From an uncultured Latescibacterota bacterium (GTDB taxonomy: Bacteria > Latescibacterota > UBA2968 > UBA8231): a stretch of DNA of 64,000 nt. This document shows positions 25,816 to 34,800 of this stretch, in pieces. Below the pieces are notes generated by a model that saw only the letters and a program-made list of their open reading frames with translations, did not search any database and had not been told where the DNA came from. The stretch spans positions 62,001-126,000 of the forward strand of contig OY282352.1 in assembly GCA_958295495.1 (NCBI GenBank), written 5' to 3'. Position numbers and translations under genes: made by a program. Each line of letters begins with the position of its first letter. The stretch's first letter is position 1.

Positions 25816-27186
25816 TTGGGGCAACCAGCTTTCAAGGAAGAACCGTTCATTACTACTGACATCCCGCCGCAAGCAAACGCCTCCGGCCGACGGGAAGTAG
25901 TAATTCTGTTGGTCACCCAAGCAGTGTACATCGCCGTAGGTGTATTGACCCAAAGTCTCCTCGCCTACAGCCTCTTGACTGAAGGCCGGGGTGCCTACTT
26001 CGTCTGCGTGCTCTTCGGGGATCTAACGGGTGCCATCTGTACGCTGGCCGCCGGGCGCGGGGTTCAGTACTTCGTAATGGCGAAACGTATGAGTGTTTCC
26101 GAGGGTACGTCCATCGCCTTTGCCATCTGTCTCATCGGCAGCGCAGTGGCCGTCGCGGCCGCGTGGCCGTTAATCCACAGCGGTTTCAGCTTCTTTCTCA
26201 AAGCCGACAAGAGCTCGTTTTACCTTGCTCTCTTGCTGATTCCCGCCTCGTCCCTCGTGTTTGCCGCTCGGCTGCAAATGCAGGGACTGCGGCGGTTCGC
26301 TCAACTTGCGGTAATCTCCTTGATTCAGGCGGCAGTCAAAGTAGTAGCCATTCCAACTCTGGTGTGGGGATTGGGCCTCGGCGTCAACGGAGCAATTCTG
26401 TCGTTACTCCTAGGACACCTAGCACTGATTGTGGCCTCCGTCGCAGACCTCCGGTGGCATTGCGGGCTGGTCCTAGAGTTGCCCTCTCGGGAGGGGATAA
26501 GACGGGTGCTCATTTACGGTCTCAAGGAGTACGTCGCCAGAATCGGCCAGTTACTGGATCCTCGGATCGGTGGTCTGCTGCTGGGCATCGTGGCCGGCCG
26601 CGCCGACATCGGGCTGTTTACAACGAGCAACGCCGTGATAACGCGGGTCCTCATTCTCCCGGCCGTAGTCTCCACCTATCTGCTGCCCCGGGTAGCCGGC
26701 GACGACATCGGGCGACCGGAGCTGGCCGCTTTCTGCGCCCGCATTACGTGGTGGATCGTCGGGGGCCTGCTCCTCGTGTGGTTCGCCGTCAGTACGCCCC
26801 TAGTGCCCCTGCTCCTTTCGGAAGCCTTTACTCCGGTAGTCCATCTGACCTGGATAATGTCCATCGGGGTGCTGGCCTATGCCGGTACGGAGATATTCGT
26901 GGCCTACTTCCGGGGGATCAATCGTCCCGAGGTCTTCTCCTATGCGATGTGGCTAAGTCTATCCGCCAACGTCGTCTTTTTCTTTGCCCTTTACCCGCAA
27001 TGGGGGCTGACCGGCGCAGCATGGGCTTTGACCGGCGGCCTGCTCTGTCGCAGCCTTTTTCTGTGGTTGATGTTCCAGAGAGCCACCGGCTTACCCCTGT
27101 ACTCCACCCTTATCCTTCGACGCGCTGACGTGGCGTATTTGTGGACCGCCGGCGCGGGCCTAGTCCGTCGTATGGCAGCGCGATGA
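25816..27186 (+). CDS. Wzx-like polysaccharide flippase (MOP superfamily), copy 3
   Basis: A 456-residue polytopic protein with about 12-14 helices. Shared with copies 1 and 2 are LLTEGRGAYFVCVLFG, GVQYFVMAKRMSVSEG, RADIGLFTTSNAVI and FRGINRPEVFSYAMWLSLS. Only a TTG (25816) is available before the first helix, with no clear ribosome site. It is the only flippase of the window on the plus strand. Its TGA overlaps the ATG of the following glycosyltransferase (27183), so the pair is one unit. Role by family: flipping of lipid-linked repeat units. Confidence 0.85.
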   Translation: MGQPAFKEEPFITTDIPPQANASGRREVVILLVTQAVYIAVGVLTQSLLAYSLLTEGRGAYFVCVLFGDLTGAICTLAAGRGVQYFVMAKRMSVSEGTSIAFAICLIGSAVAVAAAWPLIHSGFSFFLKADKSSFYLALLLIPASSLVFAARLQMQGLRRFAQLAVISLIQAAVKVVAIPTLVWGLGLGVNGAILSLLLGHLALIVASVADLRWHCGLVLELPSREGIRRVLIYGLKEYVARIGQLLDPRIGGLLLGIVAGRADIGLFTTSNAVITRVLILPAVVSTYLLPRVAGDDIGRPELAAFCARITWWIVGGLLLVWFAVSTPLVPLLLSEAFTPVVHLTWIMSIGVLAYAGTEIFVAYFRGINRPEVFSYAMWLSLSANVVFFFALYPQWGLTGAAWALTGGLLCRSLFLWLMFQRATGLPLYSTLILRRADVAYLWTAGAGLVRRMAAR

Positions 27187-28331
27187 GCATTAAAATTCTC
27201 TGCATCTTCTCCACATTGACCGACACCAGAATCGCCCGTCGCATCGACATGCTCAACCGCGGCGGATTTGAGGTCGAGGCGGTCGCCTTTGAACGACACC
27301 AGCTTGCGGGGCGTCTGCCGGACTGCCCCATCGAGCGGTTGGGGCGCATTCCTCCCCGGAGATATGCTGCCAGAATAGGTAAGCTCCTCGCTGCGGCGCA
27401 CAAGGTGAGGCGAGCGATTCGCCGAAACGACATCGTTTATGCTTTCAACTCCGACTTAGCCTTCCTCACGACTATTTCCAGAGTGGGGTTAAACCGTCCC
27501 CTCGTGTTAGAGGTCGCAGACATTAAGGAGGTGCAGGTGGCCGGCGGCTGGAGCGGCCGGGCGGTACGGGCACTGGAGAAACTAGCAGTGGACCGCTGTA
27601 GTTTTCTGGTGCTTACAACCGGCGGTTATCTTTCTTACTACCGACGCTGGTTGGGCACAAAAACCCCCAGCATAGTTATCGAAAACAAGCTGGACCCAGA
27701 GTTCGCCAAGTCAATACCCGGCCCGGCCGTGGACCCGCCGACGGACCGGTGCCTTAGGATTGGCTGGTTTGGAAGGCTGAGAGATGAGTGGACGATGCGG
27801 GTGCTGGAGGAGTTGACCAAGTTGGATCCGCACAAGTTCACCGCCGTTCTTGCCGGTACGCCCTCTCCGTTTCTGGAGGGTTTTTCAGCCAGAGTTAGCA
27901 ACAGTCCAAACGTCGAATATCGCGGCGGGTATAGCTATCCAGAAGACCTGCCTGCTCTGTACAACAGCGTTGACCTCGTGATGGCTTGTTATCCGCCCGA
28001 GATGCCGCATGGATGGTCCCAGTCGAACAGGTACTATGAAGCCTGCCTATTCCGAAAGCCACTCATCGTGCGCACCGGCTGTTCGGACGCCGCCGGGGTG
28101 CGAAGACACGACATCGGCATGGTCATCGACGCGGTTGCCATTGAGGAGGCCGCCGCGGCCATCAACGAAGTGTCCCCGGAGGATTGGATAAGGTGGCGCG
28201 ACAACGCGGCTGCGTTGCCGCCGCACGTCTATCTGTCCATCGACGAAGCGAATGTCCTCGCGAAGGCCCTCAAGGGGGTGCCGCTTCGCTCAGCGGACGA
28301 AGTCGGGCATCCCGGTCGCGAGGGTCCTTAA
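27183..28331 (+). CDS. Glycosyltransferase (GT4-like, GT-B fold)
   Basis: A 382-residue protein. The N-terminal half has IKILCIFSTLTDTRIARRID and VYAFNSDLAFL. The C-terminal half has LRIGWFGRLRDEWTMRVLEE, VEYRGGYSYPEDLPALYNSV, VDLVMACYPPE and RYYEACLFRKPLIVRTGCSDA, the donor-binding region with a YYEA motif in place of the usual EAxA. The sugar is unknown. The start at 27183 is set by the ATGA overlap with the flippase; an upstream frame to 27141 is inside that gene. Its last 62 bases overlap the end of the convergent ligase gene 28270-29664, which seems to have lost its original stop. Confidence 0.85.
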   Translation: MSIKILCIFSTLTDTRIARRIDMLNRGGFEVEAVAFERHQLAGRLPDCPIERLGRIPPRRYAARIGKLLAAAHKVRRAIRRNDIVYAFNSDLAFLTTISRVGLNRPLVLEVADIKEVQVAGGWSGRAVRALEKLAVDRCSFLVLTTGGYLSYYRRWLGTKTPSIVIENKLDPEFAKSIPGPAVDPPTDRCLRIGWFGRLRDEWTMRVLEELTKLDPHKFTAVLAGTPSPFLEGFSARVSNSPNVEYRGGYSYPEDLPALYNSVDLVMACYPPEMPHGWSQSNRYYEACLFRKPLIVRTGCSDAAGVRRHDIGMVIDAVAIEEAAAAINEVSPEDWIRWRDNAAALPPHVYLSIDEANVLAKALKGVPLRSADEVGHPGREGP

Positions 28332-29664
28332 CGCCCCAAGGGAAGGGCACGGACCACTCTCGGCAGCCGCGTTCCCTCGCATAGACACCCACCAGAATCC
28401 CGGCAGCCGCCCACCAGATGGCAGCGTACTGAAAAGACCCGACGAGGACATTGGGTTCCAACAGCGAAGCTATGACGCCGGACACTACGATGAGGGTCAA
28501 CACAACGGTCTTGGCCCTATTCTCCGGGGCAGCCGGCCTCGCAGTAAACAGCCGAAAGGCAAAGACGAGGATGAAGCCAATCATGATCATGAACCACAGC
28601 GGCGCTAAAATTCCACTGTAAACCGCCCACTTAATCCAAAGGTTGTGAATCTCGATTTGCGGCCTCCAGCGTCCCACAATCCACACCTGCTTTATCCCAT
28701 GTCCGAGAAAGGGCCGCTCGGCAATCCGTTTGAGGCCGATCCGGTAACTGCCAATCCGGTTGGTGCTGACGGAGTCCAGCATGGTAATGATCTGGGTTGT
28801 AGTGGTGGTCGGGATGGGCGCAACCGACGACGGGGGGTGAGCCGACGACGGGGGGTGAGCCAGCGGAATTAGCAGCCGGTCCAGTCCCAGATGCTCGGAG
28901 CATGATTTGTCAGAGGCGACCAGCCCGACCACCACTATCCCTGCGGCAAGACTTGAGAGGGCAAACCATCTCGATGCCCTCAGAAAAATCAATGCGATGA
29001 GCGAAACCGCCGCGGCGAGGAAGCTGGTGCGTCCGCCAGTCACGAACAGGTTTCCCAGAAGGATGCCTACCGACATGATGCCAATCATAGTCGCATAACG
29101 CCCTCGTCTCCAATTGGTCACCATTCCCATCAGGAGGACTACGACGGGCAGGAAGAGGACCAAGCTGATTGACCATTGCGTTTCGCTCGACCCGAACCCT
29201 TTGTTGTCCTCCCAAAACAGGTCACAGAGTCCAGGACTATCCGGTATCTTGACGAGCACAGTCACCAGCACAACTGCGGCCAAGGCCGCGATTATCACCA
29301 AGGCGCGGACGAGAATGACGTTGACGTTTTCTCCCCGACGCGCCAGATAGTAGAAGCACCACATAAACCCCGCGGCATATCCGATGTCCATGACGAACAT
29401 GACGGCGAAGGCCATCTGTCGGGCTTGGACCAGCCCCGGGGCCGAAAGGAGGATGAGAGCCAAAAACCCCGGCGGCCCCAGCACCCACGCCGGAAGCCGG
29501 AGCCGGCCCGACAGCAGCGGGGGAACCAACACAACCGCTACCCCAGCTACCGCCAGCGCGGCCTTGAACAGGCGCAGATACTCGTCGCCAATGCCCGGCA
29601 AGTGATAGACCGGAGCCAAGCCCAGATAAAGGCTGAGTAGATAGGTATTCCGATGGGGGTTCAC
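28270..29664 (-). CDS. O-antigen ligase/polymerase-like membrane protein, tandem copy A
   Basis: A 464-residue protein with about 11-12 helices. It contains VTGGRTSFLAAAVSLIALI, an outer loop (residues about 255-330) and IEIHNLWIKWAVYSGILAPL with the His-Asn pair of the Wzy_C/WaaL family. The loop carries a Pro/Ser/Thr-rich stretch encoded in part by two exact 18-bp repeats (28826-28843, 28844-28861; AHPPSS twice). GTG start at 29664 after AGGTGAG. At bases 28354-28356 it reads TGG where its paralogs have a stop (TAG in copy B, TGA in the 36.6-kb remnant). This adds 28 residues to the C-terminus and creates a 62-bp convergent overlap with the 27183-28331 glycosyltransferase gene. Polymerase or ligase role cannot be told apart. 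Confidence 0.85.
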   Translation of the reverse strand: MNPHRNTYLLSLYLGLAPVYHLPGIGDEYLRLFKAALAVAGVAVVLVPPLLSGRLRLPAWVLGPPGFLALILLSAPGLVQARQMAFAVMFVMDIGYAAGFMWCFYYLARRGENVNVILVRALVIIAALAAVVLVTVLVKIPDSPGLCDLFWEDNKGFGSSETQWSISLVLFLPVVVLLMGMVTNWRRGRYATMIGIMSVGILLGNLFVTGGRTSFLAAAVSLIALIFLRASRWFALSSLAAGIVVVGLVASDKSCSEHLGLDRLLIPLAHPPSSAHPPSSVAPIPTTTTTQIITMLDSVSTNRIGSYRIGLKRIAERPFLGHGIKQVWIVGRWRPQIEIHNLWIKWAVYSGILAPLWFMIMIGFILVFAFRLFTARPAAPENRAKTVVLTLIVVSGVIASLLEPNVLVGSFQYAAIWWAAAGILVGVYARERGCREWSVPFPWGVKDPRDRDARLRPLSEAAPP

Positions 29665-29794
29665 GAACTCACCTAAAACTTATGTGCCAGTCTCTACGAT
29701 GACTTGCTGAACAAGCGACCGCTCCCTCATTGCCTAGAGCCGGCGGTCCGGCCCACTCTGCCAACTCCTCCCCCCCGCGTCGGAACGGCACGGA

Positions 29795-31159
29795 CTACTC
29801 CCGGTGGCCGCGCTCCTTCGCGTAGATGCCAACCAAGGTTCCGGTGGCCGCCCACCAAATGGCCGTGTACGAAAAATCCCCGATAAGGGCATTGGGTTCC
29901 AACATCGAAGCCACGAGGCCCGATACCACGATTAGTCCCAACATCGCAGCAACAATCCGGTTTTCCAAGGCGGCGGCGCGGTTCGCAATCAGCCGAACAG
30001 CGATGCGTAGGATGAGTCCCACCATGATCGCAAACCAAAGCGGCGCGAAGATTCCACTGTATGCCGCCCACTTAATCCAAAGGTTGTGAATCTCGATTTG
30101 CGGCCCCCAGCGTCCCACGATCAACACCTGCTTTATCCCATGCCCAAGAAAGGGCCGCTCGGCAATCCGCCTGAGACCGGCTTTGTATCCGCCAACCCGG
30201 GAGGTACTAATAGAATCTATCTTGGTGCTGAACGAGACTTCATCCGCTGGAGTTGGCGACAACAGCCGATCTAAGCCCAGATGTTTGGGCGTCTTGGGCT
30301 GCGCCCGTACAAGTGTCTCGCCAGTTGGCGACAACAGCCGATCCAAGCCCAGATGTATGGAGCATTTTCGGTCAAAGGAGGCCACCCCGATCACCACTAT
30401 CCCGCCGGCAAGACTTGAGAGGGCCAACCATCTCGATGCCCTCAGAAAAACCAATGCGATGAGCGAAACCGCCGATGCCAGTAAGCCGGTGCGTCCGCCG
30501 GCCACCAACTGGCTTACCAGAAGGATGCCTGCCGACATAATGCCAATCATAGTCATATAATGCCCTCGTCTCCAATTGACCACCATTCCCATTAGAAGGA
30601 CTACGACGGGCAGAAAGAGAGCCAGGCTGGTTGACCAGTGCGTTGCGGACGATCCGAACCCTGAGCTGTACGCCGGCCGCCACAACTGGCCACAGGGTTC
30701 AGTCCAATCCGGTATCTTGGCGAGCATAATCACCAACGCAACTGCGGCCAAGGCCGCGATTATCACCAAGGCGCGGGCGAGAATGACAGGGACGTTTTCT
30801 CCCCGACGCGCCAGATAGAAGAAGCACCACATAAACCCCGCGGCGCACCCGATGTCCATGACGAACATGACGGCGAAGGCCATCTGTCGGGCTTGGACCA
30901 GCCCCGGGGCCGAAAGGAGGATGAGGGCCAAAAACCCCGGCGGCCCCAGCACCCACGCCGGAAGCTGGAGTCGGCCCGACAACAGCGGAGGAACCAACAC
31001 AACCGCTACTCCCGCTACCGCCAGCGCGGCCTTGAACAGGCGCAGATACTCGTCGCCAATGCCCGGCAAGCGATAGACCGGAGCCAAGCCCAGATAAAGG
31101 CTGAGCAGCCAAGTATGCCGATGGGGGTTCACCAACAACGAGACAGCGGGATGGGACAT
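29795..31159 (-). CDS. O-antigen ligase/polymerase-like membrane protein, tandem copy B
   Basis: A 454-residue near-duplicate of 28270-29664, identical over long stretches such as LAPVYxLPGIGDEYLRLFK and LVQARQMAFAVMFVMDIG. It keeps VAGGRTGLLASAVSLIAL and EIHNLWIKWAAYSG. Differences lie mainly in the outer loop, where an HLGLDRLLSPT block occurs twice, encoded by 34-bp direct repeats at 30251-30284 and 30323-30356 (one mismatch). The ATG at 31159 gives an N-terminus of MSHPAVSLLV, absent from copy A, which starts at the equivalent of residue 11. It ends at a TAG after ERGHRE. Arrangement indicates recent tandem gene duplication. Confidence 0.87.
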   Translation of the reverse strand: MSHPAVSLLVNPHRHTWLLSLYLGLAPVYRLPGIGDEYLRLFKAALAVAGVAVVLVPPLLSGRLQLPAWVLGPPGFLALILLSAPGLVQARQMAFAVMFVMDIGCAAGFMWCFFYLARRGENVPVILARALVIIAALAAVALVIMLAKIPDWTEPCGQLWRPAYSSGFGSSATHWSTSLALFLPVVVLLMGMVVNWRRGHYMTMIGIMSAGILLVSQLVAGGRTGLLASAVSLIALVFLRASRWLALSSLAGGIVVIGVASFDRKCSIHLGLDRLLSPTGETLVRAQPKTPKHLGLDRLLSPTPADEVSFSTKIDSISTSRVGGYKAGLRRIAERPFLGHGIKQVLIVGRWGPQIEIHNLWIKWAAYSGIFAPLWFAIMVGLILRIAVRLIANRAAALENRIVAAMLGLIVVSGLVASMLEPNALIGDFSYTAIWWAATGTLVGIYAKERGHRE

Positions 31160-31274
31160 TGCTATGCTATCCTTCCTGTTCAGAGTTGAGGCTGGCGGAG
31201 ACTCAATCCGGCCGCCCTGCCGGCAACACTAAGAATATGAACTCCCGTAGATGCACGGCAGTTGTCCGATCAAC

Positions 31275-31432
31275 GGTCGCCGGCCCCGGAAAGGGCCTAG
31301 TGCTCGCCTTCTACAGGCCGGCAGGTCGTGCCGACGGGGCGGCATCGGTGCTTTTTCGATTCACACTCCCATCGGGTCCTCCTGACGCGCTCGTTGCAGG
31401 TAGATCAAGCGACGACCGAGGCCAACAGTAGG
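31275..31432 (-). pseudogene. Remnant of the Kelch gene 5' end and its upstream region
   Basis: This stretch aligns with about 22515-22690, the start of the Kelch gene and its leader: gccggccccggaaa, ctcgccttctaca, caggtcgtgccgacggg, ggtgctttttcgat, actcccat and gcgctcgttgcaggta occur in both in the same order. Small deletions and substitutions break the frame. The start codon and ribosome site are altered. No other part of the Kelch gene follows, so it is a decayed fragment left by a duplication. Confidence 0.65.
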
Positions 31433-31455
31433 GAATAACGCTCGTTATCCCTACT
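31427..31455. terminator. Hairpin, possible terminator
   Basis: agtagggaataacg and cgttatccctact are complementary with one bulged base around the dinucleotide loop region at 31441. The stem is stable, but no T-run follows on either side, so its role as terminator is uncertain. It lies between the ligase copy B gene and the promoter region of the giant surface-protein gene. Confidence 0.35.
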
Positions 31456-31608
31456 AGACCCACAAGGAGCACCAACGCCTGAACGGTGCGCAACGTCAGT
31501 TATCAGGTCAAATATGGCTTGCTGGATGACTATTGAGACAACAATTCAAAGCCTTTTTGTTTGCACGGCTCTTGCGTAAATCCTATATTTGTGTCGCGTA
31601 GTAAGATA

Positions 31609-31637
31609 TTGGTGTATGGATTAACTATTTTTATAAT
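31609..31637 (+). promoter_or_regulatory. Predicted sigma-70-type promoter of the giant surface-protein gene
   Basis: TTGGTG (31609-31614) and TATAAT (31632-31637) are 17 bases apart in an AT-rich stretch (31500-31660) that differs from the GC-rich surroundings. Transcription from about 31644 would give a leader of about 188 bases containing the four 17-bp repeats. Confidence 0.45.
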
Positions 31638-31696
31638 TGCATAATGATTCAATTCATTTGGTGCGATGGCCGTGGCGGCTTATCGGCATCCGTTGA

Positions 31697-31764
31697 TGGG
31701 GTGTCAGCCATAGTGGGGTGTCAGCCATAGTGGGGTGTCAGCCATAGTGGGGTGTCAGCCATAG
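31697..31764. repeat. Four exact 17-bp tandem repeats
   Basis: tggggtgtcagccatag occurs four times head to tail with no mismatch, at 31697, 31714, 31731 and 31748. The array lies in the predicted untranslated leader, 68 bases ahead of ATG 31832. The unit is not a multiple of three and is outside any gene. It could bind a protein or alter leader folding. Confidence 0.9.
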
Positions 31765-31831
31765 TCAGGTTGCGCGTTTTTTGGCCCGTTGTACCTAATC
31801 TAACCTTCTTCCTAACACAGGAGACGATATT

Positions 31832-34800
31832 ATGATACAGATGAAGTCGTTCATGAGGCCTTGGGCCTACGGAGCTTGGTTACTGGCTGCTGGTTTGGTG
31901 TTGGGGTGGGCTGGGGAGGCAGCGGCTATTACCCTATCTGTGGATAAGGGTACGGTGCGCGAGGACTCTGGTGAGACTACGATCACGGTGAAAGCCAAAG
32001 TGGACGATGATACGGCCGTGGATGCGGATACCTATGTGAGCTTGCGTCTCGGCACGACTCGTGGGAGCCTTGCTGATTCAACAGGGGACTGGAAAGACTG
32101 GTACGATAGTTACGCCCGTCTCAATGAGCTCTTCACCATAACGACGCCGACTATCGTAATTCCTAAGGGCAAGAAAGAGGCGACGGAGACGCTTCTCCTA
32201 AACGTCAAAAAAAATTCCAAGCGCGGTTTCTTTGATACCTATGACGATTTCACCATTCCTAAAAAACTCAAGGGGGGGCTTAATCTTGAGCCTGGTAATA
32301 CTGATACTACTAGGGATAATGGTAGGGACCATGAAGGCTTCCACAGCAAGGACCCCTATCCCGATTTTAACATCATTATCGAGGGCATTGCCGGCAATGG
32401 AGAGACCGTCACCCCGACGAATATCCTCGTAGTTGACGACGAAAGGATAGCCAGTCGGTTGGACCTTTCGTTTGATCCAGCAAGTCTAAGCAAGGAGGCG
32501 GGCCCGACCCCTGTCAAGGTGACTGCAACCTTGCGTGGAGCCACTCTAAGGTCGCACCAAACATTTACCTTACGATTCTCAAATGCCGCTGGCCTGACTG
32601 ACGCCGTAAAGACAGCTCTTAGTTCAGATATTAGTGGCTTTAGTGCTGCCACTCTTGAGGACACTATTACCGCTGTTGAGGACACTATACTGACGCGCGA
32701 TTCGGATTACTCGGCGACTTCGGCTGTTCTAACCCTTCGCAAGAACCGTCCGTCGGCAAGTACGACGATTACCATTGATCCCAAAGGCGAGGCTGGCTAT
32801 ATCGTGCTGCGGGGGGCTGCGCCGGCTACACTCACAGGCATTGACCTCAACCGCAATGGGAATAGAACCGACTCTCTGGCTCTTTTTGTTGGGTGGGACA
32901 CTCCAACTCGGAAAGTTAGGCTCAGAGAAGCAGGTCTAGGCTGCGCCAAACACGACGTCAACTTTGATGGTGATTGCACCGACGCAATTAGGGAAGCGAG
33001 AGTCGGCATTGACCTAAACGGTGATGGGACGATTACACCACCGGGGGATACCCCGGATCCGGCTGCTACTAGTACAACGGCGGCTTTTGCTCTATGGGAC
33101 AGCGTCACCGCTGCGCGGAATTCCCTAGACCCCCAAAATAATATCCCGGACGACGACGATGATTACTCTGATCTGAAGCTGTATGAAGGCGACTTGAAAC
33201 ACACGGTTACAATTTTCCCCACTCTCTTCGAGATAAAGCCCACCCCCCTTGCTGCTGTTAAAGACGACGGACTGGTAGCGACTCCTGATGCGATACGCGA
33301 GGAGGAGAATACGCGGAAAATCGAGTTGAAAGTTACCTTGAAGAATGCCCTATTGGCTGATGAGAAGGTGTCGTTCACTATTGAGGAAATAGAAGGGCAA
33401 GGGCAGCGCGATGTACATTACACCGTGGAGGTGGATACTCTCACCATTCCGAAGGACAAGACCGTTGGGACGACGATGCTCACCCTCACCTCGATAGACG
33501 ACTCGGGGGTGAATGAGGCGAGGAGTTTCAAGGTGATAGCTACGGTCGGAACTACTCGGGCTGAAGAGATTATCAGGATCGTCGATGACGAGTCGCTTAC
33601 CTCTAATATAACGCTGGCGGTGAGTCCCGGTGAGCTCAAGGCGGGCACGGGTGCTACTGACGTTACGGTGACCGGCACCTTAGACGGCAATGTCTTCGAC
33701 GAGGACGTAACCGTGACCTTGGTCGTTACTCGGGATACGGATGGCGATGGCGAAGTGGAGGACGAGGATAAAGCGGCGCAGCGCGATACCGACTACACGG
33801 CCCGCCTGCATACGCTGACGATAGAGGCCGGGGAGGTCAGTGGCTCGACGACTGTCTCGATCACCCCCCTCGCTGGCGGGGATAAGAAGGTTGGCCTGAC
33901 GGCACTGAAAAGTCCGGTCAAAAATGACGATGACGAAGATGTCGCGGTCAGCACGGCGGTGGTCACGCTGAAAGACGCGGACCCGGCGGCGGAGACACCT
34001 GACCCGGGTGCCCTTGCCTTCGACGAGGACGTGTCGGCCACCGTCTTTGAAGGCACGGTGGGCACGGCGATTGATCCTATCGAACTGCCGGAAGCTACGG
34101 GCGGCGAGGGTGCCTTGACGTACGTTGTGTCGGCCACCTTGCCGGCGGGGCTGTCGTTCGACGCGGCCACGCGGACGATTTCCGGTACGCCGTCGGCGGC
34201 TGGTACGGTCAAGGTCACCTACACGGTGATTGACAGCGACCCAGCGAGTGTCAACAGCGCGGCCATGATCTTCACCATTGAGATCGGCACCGCACCACCT
34301 TCGACAGTGGCGGTGGCGAGTGTGGCCTCGACGCATTCGTCGGTGCGCGAAAACGGGGAGACGACAGCCATCACCCTAACAGCGACCTTGGCCACGACCG
34401 CGGCGACGGCCGAGGACGTCCTCTTCACGATTGTCGCGCCCAGCGCGGGTGATCTGGCCGTGCGCGATAGTGACTACATCGCCACTCTTGGTGGCGTCGT
34501 CACCATTGCCGCCGGCGATCTCCAAGGGACGACGACCCTGACCCTGACGCCGCTGAACAACGCGGTGGTGGATGGCAATAAGTACTTGGGGGTACAGGCG
34601 TCGGCCTCGGGTGGTTCGGCGCAGACGGACATCGAGATCGCCGACGACGAAACCCCGAGTACGTCCATCTCGCTGTCGGTGTCGCCGCACACGGTCAGCG
34701 AGGCCGCCGGGGTGACCACGCTTACAGTAACGGCGACGTTGGACGGCAAGGTGTTGGACGCGGCCAGAACCGTAACCATCTCTGTTGATGATGCTTCGGC

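Noticed and set aside
31697..31764. 17-bp repeats considered as a CRISPR array
   Set aside because: The units are directly adjacent with no spacers and there is no cas gene in the window.
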